Counted from the first letter of the stretch, positions 1 through 10,610 are shown. The stretch: DNA of 64,000 nucleotides from Planctomycetota bacterium (GCA_030836185.1 JAURQH010000052.1:1-64000), one strand, 5' to 3'. The notes: generated by a model from the sequence alone, not told the origin. Program-made: numbers and translations.

Positions 1-125
1 AATGACAAAGAGAAATTTTGAAATGATTTGTTTGTACTTCTCGGGTTGGGCCGATGAAGATGAACTGTTGGAATCACTCGGTCAACGACCTCCATAAATG
101 GTGCAAACAAAGTGCCGAACATCAT
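1..125 (-). CDS. 5' part of an unidentified protein, cut by the left edge
   Basis: An open frame starts at a double ATG (125-120) and stays open to base 1, giving 41 residues beginning [11 protein letters not shown] purine-rich GGGAGG stands about seven bases upstream, a good ribosome-binding site. It lies 69 bases downstream of coaC on the same strand, so it may be the next gene of the housekeeping run. The visible residues show no recognised domain. A 31-codon frame at 2-97 on the other strand competes but has no visible ribosome-binding site. Confidence 0.4.
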   Translation of the reverse strand, partial: MMFGTLFAPFMEVVDRVIPTVHLHRPNPRSTNKSFQNFSLS

Positions 126-193
126 TGGGGGCCTCCCTGCCAACTTAATTCACAATGTCTCTTCGGCAGGTAAGAGCCCAGCCTACAGTTCTG

Positions 194-745
194 TCACTCA
201 GTTGTGCGATTCAATTCGCGTTCGACCGTAAGAAGTATCTCAGCAGGCTCCGCCATTCGTCCCGCTCCAATTGTACCGCAACTCAGCCAGCCTTCGCCCG
301 GCTCAACGATCACAATACCGTCTGACTTCAATTGCTCGACGTTACGCTGAACCGCAGGTTTGCTCCACATTTCGGTATTCATCGCAGGACAAACCACAAT
401 GGTCCCGGTGAAGGCTAACGCCAATGTGGAAAGCAGATCATCGGCCATACCGTAAGCAAGTTTGGCAATGCAGTTTGCGGTGGCCGGCGCAATCACCAAC
501 AACTCTCCCAAACGTGCCAGGCCAATATGTTCGCCTTGATAATGCTCGGTAGGCGTGAACAGGTCGTCGTTGACGGGGCGATTGGTGAGTGCTTCGAAAG
601 TCACCGGGCCAACAAACTCTTGAGCCGACTCGGTCATCACCACAGAAACGACGGCCCCCGCTTGCGTCAACTTACTGGCAAGATCGGCAGCCTTATAGGC
701 AGCGACACCACCACTCACGCCAAGGACTATCTGTCGATCCTGCAT
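194..745 (-). CDS. coaC: phosphopantothenoylcysteine decarboxylase (CoaC-type flavoprotein)
   Basis: HFCD-family flavoprotein that decarboxylates 4'-phosphopantothenoylcysteine to 4'-phosphopantetheine in coenzyme A synthesis. The product is about 183 residues and shows the family signatures in order: the [10 protein letters not shown] nucleotide-binding start, [19 protein letters not shown] in the FMN/substrate region, the CPAMNTEMW loop, and the substrate-clamp Cys in [12 protein letters not shown]. There is no C-terminal CoaB synthetase domain, so this is a stand-alone decarboxylase rather than the usual bifunctional Dfp. The ATG at 745 is preferred to an upstream TTG at 772 because GTGAGG lies just before it. 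It follows rpoZ at the end of the gmk run, an arrangement common near coaBC in many bacteria. Confidence 0.88.
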   Translation of the reverse strand: MQDRQIVLGVSGGVAAYKAADLASKLTQAGAVVSVVMTESAQEFVGPVTFEALTNRPVNDDLFTPTEHYQGEHIGLARLGELLVIAPATANCIAKLAYGMADDLLSTLALAFTGTIVVCPAMNTEMWSKPAVQRNVEQLKSDGIVIVEPGEGWLSCGTIGAGRMAEPAEILLTVERELNRTTE

Positions 746-792
746 GGTCACGGCCTCACTGTGAGAAACCAAACGGTGCGAAACGAAACATC

Positions 793-1056
793 CTACAGGT
801 CGGCGAGTGAAGGACCATCATCAGCCGCGGCACCCTCTTCACCATCCGCGACACGCAGATCACCCGAGGTGTCGAGATAGATCTTGTTTTCCATGATCTC
901 CTCCACCACGATTGCCACTTTGTCCTTCGTCTGTAATTCGACAAGAGGAGGAGCGCCACGATTAAGGGCGACCAGCCTTTTCTGAATGAGCGATGATAAT
1001 TTGAAACGTCCGCCAACCTTGTTGACGATGTCTTCTTCTTTGAAAGCCTCGTGCAC
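793..1056 (-). CDS. rpoZ: DNA-directed RNA polymerase omega subunit
   Basis: Small RNA polymerase subunit that helps beta' fold and assemble. The product from GTG at 1056 is 87 residues. It carries the omega-like stretch [19 protein letters not shown] followed by a V-rich segment, and ends in an acidic tail. The GTG is chosen because the gmk stop (1060-1058) lies one base upstream and a GAGG motif falls inside the gmk 3' end, giving translational coupling; an upstream ATG at 1122 would overlap gmk by 65 bases and adds residues unlike the family. The position directly after gmk is the classic gmk-rpoZ pairing. Sequence match to canonical omega is modest, as expected for planctomycetes. Confidence 0.8.
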   Translation of the reverse strand: MHEAFKEEDIVNKVGGRFKLSSLIQKRLVALNRGAPPLVELQTKDKVAIVVEEIMENKIYLDTSGDLRVADGEEGAAADDGPSLADL

Positions 1057-1057
1057 G

Positions 1058-1672
1058 CTAGTCCGCCTCTTCTGTTCGCAGAATGTGTTTAATTTCCTCG
1101 ACAGCCCGATCCAGCTCGTCATTCACGACCTGGTACTTGTATCGATCTGCCAGAGCCAATTCTCGCCGGGCCGTCGCCAAGCGTTTTTGAATCACGTCTT
1201 CGGATTCCGTCCCTCGGCCTCTCAACCGCGTCTCATATTCATCATCGGAGGAGGCACTAATGAAAATCGTGACCGCCTCCGGGTATTCTTGCATTACATT
1301 CAAAGCCCCCTCGACATCAATTTCGAGGAACGCCCACGCACCTTGCTCTTCTGCTCGTGCAATCTCCGACTTTAAGGTACCATACCAGTACCCGGAACTA
1401 AAGACTTCCGCAGTTTCAAGGAACTCGCCTGCTTTTCGCTTTTGTTCAAACTCTTCCGCAGACAGGAAATGATAATCATCTCCATTATTTTCGCCAGTCC
1501 TCGGGGGTCTCGTCGTCGCCGACACGCAAACTCGTAGCGAGACCGGACTATCTTGCAGTAATTTGCGGACTATGGTGGTTTTTCCGCTCCCGCTGGGGCC
1601 AGAAAGCACCAGCAACCTACTGTTTCCGGCCGACTGATCACCCGATTGCGGCTGGGGTGCGTCACTCGACAT
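1058..1672 (-). CDS. gmk: guanylate kinase
   Basis: Phosphorylates GMP to GDP with ATP in the cytoplasm, feeding GTP and (p)ppGpp pools. The 204-residue product has the P-loop GPSGSGKT at residues 25-32, the GMP-binding stretch with [11 protein letters not shown], then DYHFLS and the YGT motif in the GMP domain, and EIDVEGA near the Walker B region. A roughly 18-residue polar N-terminal extension precedes the fold. Its ATG lies inside the 3' end of yicC (11-base overlap), so the two are probably translated as a coupled pair; rpoZ follows after one base. Length and motifs fit the family. Confidence 0.95.
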   Translation of the reverse strand: MSSDAPQPQSGDQSAGNSRLLVLSGPSGSGKTTIVRKLLQDSPVSLRVCVSATTRPPRTGENNGDDYHFLSAEEFEQKRKAGEFLETAEVFSSGYWYGTLKSEIARAEEQGAWAFLEIDVEGALNVMQEYPEAVTIFISASSDDEYETRLRGRGTESEDVIQKRLATARRELALADRYKYQVVNDELDRAVEEIKHILRTEEAD

Positions 1673-2546
1673 TCTGTAAGACCTCCCGCATTTTTTCGAC
1701 GGCTGCCTTCATTTCGACGACGCAGTGAGCAATTTCGACATCATTGGCCTTCGAACCAATTGTGTTCACTTCGCGGTTGAGTTCCTGAGACAGAAAATCG
1801 AGCCGTTTGCCTTCCGATTGATCACTGGTAATGAACTTCTCGAATTGCTTCAAGTGCGAGTCCAGTCGAATAATTTCTTCATTGATGTCACACCGATCAG
1901 AAAACTGGCTGACTTCCCGAATCACATCAGATGGCTGTAATTCGACATCAGCCCCTTCCAACAGATTTTTGACTCGTTCCAGGATTCGATCTCGATACTG
2001 AACCACAACTTGGGGGGCTCGCTCAGAAACCAATTTCACCTGTTCAGAAATGAGAGCCATTTGCGAACGCAGATCATCGGCCATCGACTCACCCTCATGC
2101 CGACGGAACGCATCAAATTTTTCGAGAGCTTCCCGTAACGCAGGCTCGGCTTGTTGCCATTCAGCATCCGCGTTGACATCGGATTCGTCTGGTTCCGCAA
2201 CCACACCGGGAAGTTGTAACAAGTCTCCCGCATTCATGACCGGTAGCTGAGTCATCGACTCACGAAGGTCATCCCATTGTTTCAGATAGGAATCCAGAAC
2301 ATCACCGACAAAAGAAAAATCCGCAGCCGAACGTCCCACAGTGCGTTTTATAGTGACATTAATCGTTCCGCGAGAGATCGTCTTTCGAACGACCTTTTCG
2401 ACGGCCGGTTCGAGGCCAGAGAACGAATCGGGCAAACGAACATTGAGCTTCAGATACCGATTATTGACGGCTCGTACTTCGACATGATACACGGTGTCAT
2501 TGCAGACCTGCCGAGCGTCACCATATCCCGTCATGCTTAACAACAC
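1662..2546 (-). CDS. yicC: YicC family endoribonuclease
   Basis: YicC/YloC family protein; the Escherichia coli member has endoribonuclease activity on small RNAs. The 294-residue product begins [11 protein letters not shown], the family's typical start, followed by [13 protein letters not shown], both hallmarks of the N-terminal domain. The C-terminal DUF1732-like part includes [19 protein letters not shown] and the ending with [18 protein letters not shown]. Its 3' end overlaps gmk by 11 bases, the usual yicC-gmk neighbourhood. secG lies 87 bases upstream on the same strand. Family assignment is firm; the RNA targets here are unknown. Confidence 0.93.
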   Translation of the reverse strand: MLLSMTGYGDARQVCNDTVYHVEVRAVNNRYLKLNVRLPDSFSGLEPAVEKVVRKTISRGTINVTIKRTVGRSAADFSFVGDVLDSYLKQWDDLRESMTQLPVMNAGDLLQLPGVVAEPDESDVNADAEWQQAEPALREALEKFDAFRRHEGESMADDLRSQMALISEQVKLVSERAPQVVVQYRDRILERVKNLLEGADVELQPSDVIREVSQFSDRCDINEEIIRLDSHLKQFEKFITSDQSEGKRLDFLSQELNREVNTIGSKANDVEIAHCVVEMKAAVEKMREVLQNVE

Positions 2547-2633
2547 GATGGTCGCTCACTTTCTTGTAACGTCAAACAGTTCGGCAGTACACCAGTTCTC
2601 GCTCATCATCAAAAGCAGAGACGCTCGTTGAAA

Positions 2634-3083
2634 CTATTGATCAGAATCGCTAGAAGGTTCTTCAGTCGACTTGTCAGCCGGTGCCGTTTCGGCCTCAGTC
2701 GCTTCTTCCGATTTCTCAGCTTCGGAATCCGAGTCGTCGTCGGTTTCCGTCGGAATCAATCCAGTGCCGGTTGATTCATCGGTTTCCGAGTCTCCTGCTC
2801 CGACAGAAGCACCCACAGAGGCAGCCTTATCACCACCGCCATAATTTCCTGAAGACGCGGCATCCATTAAGCGGATACTGGCTCCTGCGAGTAACACCCA
2901 AACCAAAGCGACACCAACAGTAATTTTTGTAAACACATCACCGGCCTTGGTTCCGAAGGCAGACTGTCCACCCATTCCACCGAAGGCACCGGCTAAACCG
3001 CCGCCGCGTCCGCGCTGAATGAGAATCAACAGAATCATAAAAATTCCGCTGAGCATAAGAAGTGTTGAAACAATCGTTGCCAT
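2634..3083 (-). CDS. secG: preprotein translocase subunit SecG
   Basis: Small inner-membrane partner of SecYE in protein export. Of 149 residues, two membrane segments are visible at about 4-22 and 53-72, joined by the Gly-rich loop [14 protein letters not shown] and [11 protein letters not shown] that mark SecG. The remainder, from about residue 85, is an acidic Ser/Glu/Asp-rich tail ending in SSDSDQ; such a long acidic C-terminus is unusual compared with a typical 75-110-residue SecG and would lie at the membrane surface. It sits between tpiA and yicC, and tpiA-secG adjacency is widespread in bacteria. Confidence 0.92.
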   Translation of the reverse strand: MATIVSTLLMLSGIFMILLILIQRGRGGGLAGAFGGMGGQSAFGTKAGDVFTKITVGVALVWVLLAGASIRLMDAASSGNYGGGDKAASVGASVGAGDSETDESTGTGLIPTETDDDSDSEAEKSEEATEAETAPADKSTEEPSSDSDQ

Positions 3084-3203
3084 ATCCGCCCTGATCCTCT
3101 GACACCGTGAGACTGAATACTTTCAGACACCGATGTCAACTGCTGAGAAAAATGTTTGCGATTCGCCGTCACTCCGAGGACTGCGATCATCCCTGATAAT
3201 CTG

Positions 3204-3956
3204 TTAACCGGCTCCTGCAATAATCCCCAGGAAAGAGTCGGCTTTAAGGCTGGCACCACCGACGAGAGCCCCGTCGACATTTGGCTGACCAATCAGCTCG
3301 GCTGCATTATCTGGTTTAACGCTACCACCATATAAAATACGTGTATTTTCCGCAACCTCAGACGAGTAATGCAGTTCGAGCCACTTTCGTAAATATAAGT
3401 GGGCTTCCTCTGCTTGAGCGGGTGTCGCCGTCAATCCGGTCCCAATCGCCCAAACGGGTTCATAGGCAATCATGATATCAGCCATCTGATCTGCCGACAC
3501 ACCCGCCAATCCCCATGACATTTGCTCGTCCAGAACACTTTCCATCTGCCAGGCCTGACGTTCTTCGATCAATTCGCCGACGCAAAGCACGACTTTCATG
3601 CCGTCATCAAGGCCTTTACGAGCCTTTTTATTGACCATTTTGTTGCATTCGCCCAAAACATGACGCCGTTCGCTGTGACCGACCAGGACGTGTGAACAAC
3701 CAACGTCTTTGAGCATCTCTGTCGAAACTTCCCCCGTATAAGCACCGTTGTCTTCGATGTAAAGGTCTTGAGAACCCGTTTTAATGGAGGAGCCTTCGGC
3801 AGCCGCGACAATTCCGCCAAGGTAAGGAAAAGGGGGGAAAACGATCACTTCGGCGGAAGTTTCTCCCAATCCTGCTTTAAGTCCTGCGACAAGGGCTTCT
3901 CCTTCGGCCTTGTTGGTATTCATTTTCCAGTTGCCAGCAACAATGACTTGTCTCAT
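3204..3956 (-). CDS. tpiA: triosephosphate isomerase
   Basis: Interconverts dihydroxyacetone phosphate and glyceraldehyde 3-phosphate in glycolysis and gluconeogenesis. The 250-residue protein has the catalytic set in the expected places: Lys11 in GNWKMN, His94 in VGHSERR, Glu166 in AYEPVWAIGTG, and the phosphate-binding GGSV and GGAS loops near the C-terminus. Length is normal for the family. It lies between pheA and secG on the same strand, about 120 bases from secG, and is probably transcribed with the housekeeping run. Confidence 0.97.
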   Translation of the reverse strand: MRQVIVAGNWKMNTNKAEGEALVAGLKAGLGETSAEVIVFPPFPYLGGIVAAAEGSSIKTGSQDLYIEDNGAYTGEVSTEMLKDVGCSHVLVGHSERRHVLGECNKMVNKKARKGLDDGMKVVLCVGELIEERQAWQMESVLDEQMSWGLAGVSADQMADIMIAYEPVWAIGTGLTATPAQAEEAHLYLRKWLELHYSSEVAENTRILYGGSVKPDNAAELIGQPNVDGALVGGASLKADSFLGIIAGAG

Positions 3957-4060
3957 GACGTATTCAAATCCCTATAAAATGTGAGAGTTCTGCAAAATTG
4001 AAGCGGGAGCCAAAGCGCACCCGTGAATTGTGTTCAGGGAGAAATAACGAACCTGGGCCG

Positions 4061-5275
4061 TTAGTTCAAGGTTTCGGAGCGGGGATAAGTCCCTAAAATT
4101 TCTAAACGGACCGCCCCCTTTTCAAGTTGATCCAATGTTTTTCGTACTTTGGGGTCGTTCTCATGCCCTTCAAAATCGAGGAAAAACAGATATCCCTGTT
4201 CCTCTCCCCTCAAAGGGAATGACTCGATCCAAGTCAGGTTCAGCTTATTTGTCTTAAAAATATTCAACGCATCCGACAAAGAACCCGGTTCGTGAGGGAT
4301 CTGTAAAAGTAACGCCGTGCGATCAGAACCAGTCGGTTTTTGAAGATGATCGCCGATCACGGCAAAGCGAGTCACATTATGTTTGTTATCTTCAATTTTC
4401 TCGGCCACGATTTGAAGGTCGTATTCTACAGCCGCCTGGCGACTGGCCACCGCAGCGGCACCCGGCTTCTCGCGAGCCAATTGTGCAGCGGCCGACGTGC
4501 TGGTCACTTCGATCAATCGGGCATCAGGCATGTTACGAGCCAACCAGTCGCGACATTGCGACAAAGCTTGTGGCTTTGAATAGATTTCGGTGATTTCGCT
4601 CCGAGGACAACGCGACATCAAATTGTGATGAATGCTGACCAACACCTCACCACAAATCCGTAAGGGAAGCCGAGTGAACATATCGAGAGTATCGACAATG
4701 CGACCATCAGTGCTGTTTTCAATGGGAACGAGCCCGAAGTCTGCATGGCCACGATTCACTTCTTCAAACACAGAGGCAATCGTGCTCACGGGAATCAGGT
4801 CAGCACCTTTTCCGAAGCGTTCCAATGCCGCAAAGTGGGTGAAACTGTATTTTGGTCCCAAATAAGCGACTCTTGTCAACTTAACGCCGCTCTTCGCAAA
4901 ACTCAGAATGTCCCGAAAAATGGACCGCACAATTTGGTCGGGGAGAGGACCGGGATTGGCTTCTCCCAATTCGTTCAACATCGAGTCGTCTGCATGCGGA
5001 TCGTAAATCGAAGCTTTTTTCTCGGGACGTTTGCTGTAAAGCCTCTCCGTCAGTTGAGCACGCTTGTTGATCAGCTTGAGAATCTCTTTATCAATGCGTT
5101 TGAGATCCGCGTCGAGCCCCCCCCCATTACGGCTGGAACTGGTGGTTCGAGTTCCTTTATTGGTGGCCCGTTTCTTGGCAGACGACTTCGAAACAGGCTT
5201 TTTCTTGGTTGTGGATGCCTTCTTCGCCGCTTTACGAACCGTGGTTTTCTTTTTTGTTGTACGTTTTTTTGCCAT
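4061..5275 (-). CDS. pheA: prephenate dehydratase with chorismate mutase and ACT domains and a Lys-rich N-terminal tail
   Basis: P-protein of phenylalanine synthesis. About 404 residues from the ATG at 5275. Order: a very basic Lys/Ala/Thr tail (about residues 1-50, KKxxKK repeats resembling histone H1 C-termini), an AroQ-type chorismate mutase helix starting [16 protein letters not shown], a prephenate dehydratase domain from [12 protein letters not shown] through PIENSTDG to the catalytic TRF triplet in NVTRFAVIG, and an ACT regulatory domain with EPGSL and the ESFP counterpart of the Phe-binding ESRP motif. Phe feedback control is therefore likely. An upstream TTG at 5293 is a less likely start. 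The tail is the odd feature: it is not needed for either reaction and could bind nucleic acid or act in localisation. Confidence 0.92.
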   Translation of the reverse strand: MAKKRTTKKKTTVRKAAKKASTTKKKPVSKSSAKKRATNKGTRTTSSSRNGGGLDADLKRIDKEILKLINKRAQLTERLYSKRPEKKASIYDPHADDSMLNELGEANPGPLPDQIVRSIFRDILSFAKSGVKLTRVAYLGPKYSFTHFAALERFGKGADLIPVSTIASVFEEVNRGHADFGLVPIENSTDGRIVDTLDMFTRLPLRICGEVLVSIHHNLMSRCPRSEITEIYSKPQALSQCRDWLARNMPDARLIEVTSTSAAAQLAREKPGAAAVASRQAAVEYDLQIVAEKIEDNKHNVTRFAVIGDHLQKPTGSDRTALLLQIPHEPGSLSDALNIFKTNKLNLTWIESFPLRGEEQGYLFFLDFEGHENDPKVRKTLDQLEKGAVRLEILGTYPRSETLN

Positions 5276-5523
5276 CGAAAGCGGTCCGGTCAATCGTAGA
5301 TAACTGATTCCACTCCATTGGCTTACGCTATATTGTGCGTTATTTGGTCACGCCCTCAGTGTCGTGAGTCATGCTTTGTAATGAGCCGGGCAACCAAAAT
5401 CAAGGAGCCGATTTCAAGCGATCAAAACCACTGCCACAATGACACCGACGCTCGTTTTAACTCTCATCTCACCAGTTGCCATTTTGGCACACCCCAAAAC
5501 TTAACACGATTCCAAAAACGCTC

Positions 5524-5562
5524 TATCCCTATACACAACAGAAACTTACAGGACTCCTATCA
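5524..5562. promoter_or_regulatory. element shared with the blaI upstream region
   Basis: By-eye alignment with 50814-50851 gives 31 identities over 39 columns with one gap. Shared blocks are TATCCCT, AACAGAA, CTTAC and a CT-rich end. It lies 14 bases upstream of the sigma-54 site. AGAAACTTAC inside it resembles an ECF-type -35 box, but its role is unknown. Confidence 0.4.
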
Positions 5563-5575
5563 TATCGCAACAAAG

Positions 5576-5592
5576 TTGGCACACCCCTTGCA
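5576..5592 (+). promoter_or_regulatory. sigma-54 (-24/-12) promoter of dnaK
   Basis: The sequence TTGGCACACCCCTTGCA matches the RpoN consensus TGGCAC-N5-TTGC(A/T). The invariant GG (5578-5579) and GC (5590-5591) are exactly 12 bases apart, start to start. Transcription would begin near 5603, leaving a leader of about 95 bases before the dnaK ATG at 5700. Enhancer sites were not identified. Confidence 0.75.
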
Positions 5593-5699
5593 TTAGTAAA
5601 ACAGCACGCTGATCGGTCTGGCCGATTGGCAGTCAATTCAATCAAGATCACAAGACAATAACCCAACTCACGATCCTGAAAGATCGAGGAGCATTAAAA

Positions 5700-7610
5700 A
5701 TGGCAGTTGAATCAGAAAAAATTATCGGCATCGACCTCGGGACAACGAACTCCGTGGTTTCTGTGATGGAAGGTGGCGAATCCAAAGTGATCGCCAATCT
5801 TGAAGGAAACCGGGTCACTCCCAGTGTTGTCGCTTTCACGGAAAAAGAGGAAACCCTTGTGGGCGAGCCGGCCAAACGCCAAGCCGTCACCAACCCCCAT
5901 AACACGATCTATTCGGTCAAGCGATTTATGGGGCGTCGCCACAAGGAAGTTCAATCTGAAGAAAAAATGGTTCCCTACGGAATCGTTGGTGGTGACGAAG
6001 ATTACGTCAAAGTCGACGTCAACGGTAAGGAATACACACCGCCTGAAATCTCGGCTTTGATTCTTCGCAAACTGAAAGAAGCCGCGGAAAGCTATCTCGG
6101 TCACAAAGTCAACAAGGCCGTGATCACCGTTCCAGCATACTTCAATGATGCACAACGTCAGGCGACTAAAGACGCCGGACAAATCGCCGGGCTCGAAGTG
6201 GCTCGTATCATTAATGAGCCGACCGCAGCCGCACTCGCTTACGGATTACAGAAGAAGGAAGAAGAGAAAATTGCCGTCTTCGACTTGGGCGGCGGTACGT
6301 TCGATGTCTCGATTCTGGAAGTCGGCGATGAGATGGTGGAAGTATTGTCCACAAACGGCGACACCCATCTCGGTGGTGACGACTTCGACGAAGTCCTGAT
6401 TGGACACATTGCCGACGAATTCAAGAAAGAGCAGGGAATCGACCTTCGCTCTGATGCGATGGCTTTACAACGACTGCGTGAAGCTGCTGAGAAAGCCAAA
6501 AAGGAACTCTCCAGTTCCGCTTCAACCGATATCAACCTGCCGTTCATCACGGCCGATGCCTCGGGAGCCAAACACCTCCAACTGTCGATCTCTCGATCAG
6601 ACTTTGAAAAATTGATCGATCCACTTGTTGAACGTTGCCGCGGGCCCGTCGAAAATGCCCTGAGCGACGCCAAGCTGTCACCCGGCGACATTGACGAAAT
6701 CGTTCTTGTGGGTGGTTCAACACGAGTTCCCAAAGTTCAGGAACTCGTCAAGAAAATGTTCGGTAAAGAGCCACATCGCGGCGTGAATCCCGATGAAGTG
6801 GTTTCGATTGGTGCCGCCATTCAGGGTGGTATTATCGCAGGCGATGTGACTGACGTTGTCCTTCTCGACGTCACTCCTCTCTCTCTCGGTATCGAAACCG
6901 AAGGGGGTATCTTGACGAAACTCATCGAACGGAACACAACCATTCCGGCCACCAAGAAAGAAACATTCTCGACAGCCGCCGACAACCAAACAGCGGTCAC
7001 AGTGCGAGTGTTCCAGGGTGAACGGCAGATGGCCAACGACAACCGTCTCCTCGGACAATTCAACCTGGACGGCATTCCTCCCGCTCCGCGCGGCATGCCG
7101 CAAATCGAAGTCGCTTTCGACCTCGACGTGAACGGAATTTTGAATGTCTCTGCCAAGGATGTGAAATCTGGCAAGGAACAGTCGATCAAAATCGAAGAGT
7201 CCAGCGGACTTTCCGAGGATGAAATCGAACAAATCCGCAAAGATGCTGATGCTCACGCCGAAGAAGACAAGAAAAAACGTGAACTGGCCGAAGCCAAAAA
7301 CATGGGCAACACGCTGGCTCATGAAGCTGAGAAGGCACTCAAGGAACACGCCGAAAAAGTGGACGAGGGTTCCAAGACGGCTATCGAAGCTGCGGTCAAG
7401 AAAGTTCAGGAAGCCGTGGAAGGCGATAATGTCGACCAGATCAAATCGGCGACCGAAGAACTCTCGACGACGATGCAGGCCATGGCCGAACACTTTCAGG
7501 GAAGCCCTGAAGGGGAAGCTCCTGAAGGTGCGGAACCAGCCGGAGCCACAGCAGACACCGGCGGCGGAGATGACGACGATGTCATTGACGCTGAGTTTGA
7601 GAAGAAATAA
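5700..7610 (+). CDS. dnaK: chaperone DnaK (Hsp70)
   Basis: ATP-dependent Hsp70 chaperone acting with DnaJ and GrpE in the cytoplasm. The 636-residue product shows the three Hsp70 signatures in the ATPase domain: [12 protein letters not shown] near the start, [12 protein letters not shown] near residue 195, and [13 protein letters not shown] near residue 340. The substrate-binding domain follows ([13 protein letters not shown]), then a helical lid and the acidic C-terminus [14 protein letters not shown] strong GAGGAG lies 12 bases before the ATG. The gene sits alone behind a sigma-54-type promoter and is closed by a hairpin terminator before clpB, so it is probably monocistronic; no dnaJ or grpE is adjacent. 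Confidence 0.98.
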   Translation: MAVESEKIIGIDLGTTNSVVSVMEGGESKVIANLEGNRVTPSVVAFTEKEETLVGEPAKRQAVTNPHNTIYSVKRFMGRRHKEVQSEEKMVPYGIVGGDEDYVKVDVNGKEYTPPEISALILRKLKEAAESYLGHKVNKAVITVPAYFNDAQRQATKDAGQIAGLEVARIINEPTAAALAYGLQKKEEEKIAVFDLGGGTFDVSILEVGDEMVEVLSTNGDTHLGGDDFDEVLIGHIADEFKKEQGIDLRSDAMALQRLREAAEKAKKELSSSASTDINLPFITADASGAKHLQLSISRSDFEKLIDPLVERCRGPVENALSDAKLSPGDIDEIVLVGGSTRVPKVQELVKKMFGKEPHRGVNPDEVVSIGAAIQGGIIAGDVTDVVLLDVTPLSLGIETEGGILTKLIERNTTIPATKKETFSTAADNQTAVTVRVFQGERQMANDNRLLGQFNLDGIPPAPRGMPQIEVAFDLDVNGILNVSAKDVKSGKEQSIKIEESSGLSEDEIEQIRKDADAHAEEDKKKRELAEAKNMGNTLAHEAEKALKEHAEKVDEGSKTAIEAAVKKVQEAVEGDNVDQIKSATEELSTTMQAMAEHFQGSPEGEAPEGAEPAGATADTGGGDDDDVIDAEFEKK

Positions 7611-7618
7611 ACGAGTTG

Positions 7619-7656
7619 AACTCTCCTCCCTCATTCGGGTGGGAGGAGAGTTTTCC
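7619..7656 (+). terminator. rho-independent terminator after dnaK
   Basis: Perfect 12-bp stem AACTCTCCTCCC (7619-7630) with GGGAGGAGAGTT (7641-7652), ten-base loop, followed by a short T run. It begins nine bases after the dnaK stop. Confidence 0.85.
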
Positions 7657-7790
7657 TACCTTGAATCCCGAATGATCCCTTCAACAGTTCGCGACGCCCG
7701 TCGCGCTATCATATACTTTCAACAATCCGAGCGGTTTTTCACACGGCCTGACCGTGCCGCTCGTGTTGTGTACTCACGGAGTGTGAAATC

Positions 7791-10442
7791 ATGGCATTTC
7801 AATTTGAAAAACTGACGACCAAAGCCCAAGAAGCTCTGCAACGAGCCCAAAGTTTTGCGATTGAGCAAGGACACCAACAGTTACAGCCCATTCATCTTCT
7901 CAAAGGCTTAGTCGATGAAACCGATGGGATTGTGCGTCCGCTCTTCCAAAAGATGGGAGTCGATACACAACAGTTGCAGACAGTTTTAGAGAATGAATTG
8001 GCCCGACTTCCGAAAGTCTCCGGCAGCGATGCGCATCCCCAAGTCTCCCCAGCAGGAATTCGTGTGCTGGAAGCCGCGCAAAAAGAAGCCGACGCGATGC
8101 AGGACGAATTCGTCTCAACCGAGCATCTGCTTCTGGCCCTTACAAAGGTCGATGACCAGGCACAACGGCTGCTCAAAATGCACGCCGTCACAGAAGATGA
8201 TTTAAAAGCGGGTCTCAAAACCGTACGAGGAAACCAAAAAGTGACCGACCAACACCCCGAAGACAAATATCAAGCGCTCGAAAAGTACGGCAAGGATCTC
8301 GTCGAACTCGCGCGATCAGGAAAGATCGATCCGGTCATCGGTCGCGACAAAGAGATCCGTCGCGTCATTCAGGTTTTGTCTCGACGCCGCAAAAACAACC
8401 CCGTCCTGATCGGTGAACCGGGTGTCGGTAAAACCGCCATCATCGAAGGCTTGGCACACCGCATTGTGCTAGGCGATGTGCCTCAAGCTCTCAAAGATAA
8501 ACGAGTCATCGCTCTCGACATGGGAGCCCTCATCGCGGGAGCGAAATTCCGTGGTGAGTTCGAAGACCGCTTGAAGGCCGTCCTCAAAGAAGTCGAAGAG
8601 GCCGCCGGTCAAATCATCCTCTTCATCGACGAACTCCACACTGTCGTCGGAGCAGGAGCCTCCGAAGGCTCGATGGATGCCTCCAACTTACTCAAACCAG
8701 CCTTAGCGCGAGGTGAATTGCATTGCGTCGGCGCAACGACGCTCGACGAATACCGCATGCACATCGAAAAGGACGCAGCTCTCGAACGTCGCTTCCAACC
8801 GGTCAAAGTGAACGAACCCTCCGTCGAAGACACCATCGCCATTCTGCGTGGACTCAAAGAACGCTACGAAAAACACCACAACATCAAAATCAAAGATGCA
8901 GCACTCGAATCAGCAGCGACACTCTCCGACCGATATATCACGGATCGATTTTTACCCGACAAAGCTCTCGACCTGGTCGACGAAGCCGCCGCCCGTGTCT
9001 CGATGGAATTGCATTCCGTACCAGCGGAAATTGATGAAGTACAAAGACGCCTGACTCGTCTTGAACTTGCCGCCCGCCAACTCGAAGAAGAGCAGGAAGA
9101 GCACGCAGAGAAAGAACGGGAAGAGATCCGCCTCGAAACCGAACAACTCAAACAAAAACTCGCCTCACTCAAAGAACAATGGGAAGCGGAGAAGCTCGGC
9201 ATCGGCGACGTCCAATCACTGCGGGAAGAACTCGAAAACGTCGAGCGCGATTACTCACAACTCGAAGCCGGCATCCGTGAGAAACAAGCCTCCGGTCAAC
9301 TTGTCGATGAATCGAATTTCCAGAACCTATACGAGTTGGACAGCCGACAGAAACAATTACGGACTCAAATCGAGCAAGAAGAAGCCATCAGCGAGCAAGC
9401 CGCCGCCGAAGCCGCATCCGAGGAAGAACCCAAACAGAAACTGTTGCGAACCGAGGTTGGCCCCGAAGAAATCGCCTCCGTGGTCTCCGATTGGACCGGC
9501 GTCCCCGTCACACGCATGTTGCAAACAGAGAAGGACAAGCTCCTCAACATGGAGGTCGGCATCCACCGTCGTATGATCAATCAAAGTGAGGCGGTGACTG
9601 CGGTCTCGAACGCCGTTCGTCGTTCTCGTTCTGGTTTACAGGATCAAAACCGCCCCATTGGATCGTTCATTTTCCTCGGCCCCACGGGAGTCGGCAAGAC
9701 GGAACTCTGTAAAGCACTCGCCGAGTTTCTCTTCGACGACGAACGCAACATGGTCCGCATCGACATGAGTGAATTCATGGAGAAACATTCGGTCGCCCGT
9801 TTGATCGGTGCGCCTCCCGGATATGTGGGTTACGAAGAAGGGGGCAAACTGACTGAAGCCGTCCGGCGACAACCTTATTCCGTGGTGTTGCTCGACGAAG
9901 TCGAAAAGGCACACCGCGACGTCTTCAACGTCTTGCTTCAGGTGCTCGATGATGGTCGCTTGACCGACTCTCACGGCCGAACAGTCGATTTCAGCAACAC
10001 CATTATCGTGATGACCTCCAACATCGGCAGTCAGATGATCATGGATTTGGCAGGCACACCAGAAGAAGACACGATTCACGACCGTGTGCTGGAAGTTTTG
10101 CAACGCGAATTCTTGCCGGAGTTCCTCAACCGCGTTGACGACACAATCGTTTTCCATCCACTGGGCCGCGATGAAATCCGCCAGATCGTCGATCTCCAAC
10201 TGACGCAACTCGAAAAGTTGCTCCAAAACAACGGCTACGAACTCGAAGTGAGCGACGAAGCCAAGACGTTACTCGCCAACGAAGGTTACGACCCGGCATA
10301 CGGAGCACGACCTCTCAAGCGGGTGATTCAAAACCGGTTGCAGAACTCATTGGCCAACGAGATTCTCGCCGGCACATTACCGGAAGGCTCAACCATCAAA
10401 ATCGACGCCGCCCCTGATGGGTTTATCTTTACAAATGAGTGA
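7791..10442 (+). CDS. clpB: ATP-dependent disaggregase ClpB
   Basis: Hsp100 disaggregase that works with DnaK to rescue aggregated proteins. The 883-residue product has the duplicated Clp-N domain (about 1-150), a first AAA+ module with Walker A GEPGVGKT near residue 207 and Walker B LFIDELH, a long Glu/Lys-rich coiled-coil middle domain (about 410-530) typical of ClpB rather than ClpC, and a second AAA+ module with GPTGVGKT near residue 630 and [11 protein letters not shown]. The C-terminal D2-small domain includes [11 protein letters not shown]. It has no ClpP-binding tripeptide that I can see. It follows dnaK by 180 bases on the same strand but is separated by a terminator, so it should have its own promoter; no CIRCE element is visible. 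Confidence 0.97.
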   Translation: MAFQFEKLTTKAQEALQRAQSFAIEQGHQQLQPIHLLKGLVDETDGIVRPLFQKMGVDTQQLQTVLENELARLPKVSGSDAHPQVSPAGIRVLEAAQKEADAMQDEFVSTEHLLLALTKVDDQAQRLLKMHAVTEDDLKAGLKTVRGNQKVTDQHPEDKYQALEKYGKDLVELARSGKIDPVIGRDKEIRRVIQVLSRRRKNNPVLIGEPGVGKTAIIEGLAHRIVLGDVPQALKDKRVIALDMGALIAGAKFRGEFEDRLKAVLKEVEEAAGQIILFIDELHTVVGAGASEGSMDASNLLKPALARGELHCVGATTLDEYRMHIEKDAALERRFQPVKVNEPSVEDTIAILRGLKERYEKHHNIKIKDAALESAATLSDRYITDRFLPDKALDLVDEAAARVSMELHSVPAEIDEVQRRLTRLELAARQLEEEQEEHAEKEREEIRLETEQLKQKLASLKEQWEAEKLGIGDVQSLREELENVERDYSQLEAGIREKQASGQLVDESNFQNLYELDSRQKQLRTQIEQEEAISEQAAAEAASEEEPKQKLLRTEVGPEEIASVVSDWTGVPVTRMLQTEKDKLLNMEVGIHRRMINQSEAVTAVSNAVRRSRSGLQDQNRPIGSFIFLGPTGVGKTELCKALAEFLFDDERNMVRIDMSEFMEKHSVARLIGAPPGYVGYEEGGKLTEAVRRQPYSVVLLDEVEKAHRDVFNVLLQVLDDGRLTDSHGRTVDFSNTIIVMTSNIGSQMIMDLAGTPEEDTIHDRVLEVLQREFLPEFLNRVDDTIVFHPLGRDEIRQIVDLQLTQLEKLLQNNGYELEVSDEAKTLLANEGYDPAYGARPLKRVIQNRLQNSLANEILAGTLPEGSTIKIDAAPDGFIFTNE

Positions 10443-10610
10443 TCATTCGAGCGAAACGAGCGATAAATTGGCCCCACCAACTGGCACCTTTCAACCATCG
10501 ACAGCAGTGGAAACGCTCTTGTTACTTTCGCGGGAAAGATCTTATAGTTCGATGCAATCAAGGGATCATCATGACCTCTCTTTCAATCTTTGCTAACGAA
10601 AAACAACAGC

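Larger units (their letters stand above)
5294..5699. other. 406-base dnaK upstream region
   Basis: Intergenic region between divergent pheA and dnaK. No gene is supported. It holds a sigma-54-type promoter (5576-5592), a second copy of its -24 half (5484-5495), and a 39-base stretch (5524-5562) that resembles one upstream of the BlaI-type gene near 50.8 kb. No CIRCE operator was seen. Confidence 0.7.

Noticed and set aside
6717-7634. 305-codon minus-strand frame opposite dnaK
   Set aside because: Antisense shadow of a strongly biased gene; no independent evidence.
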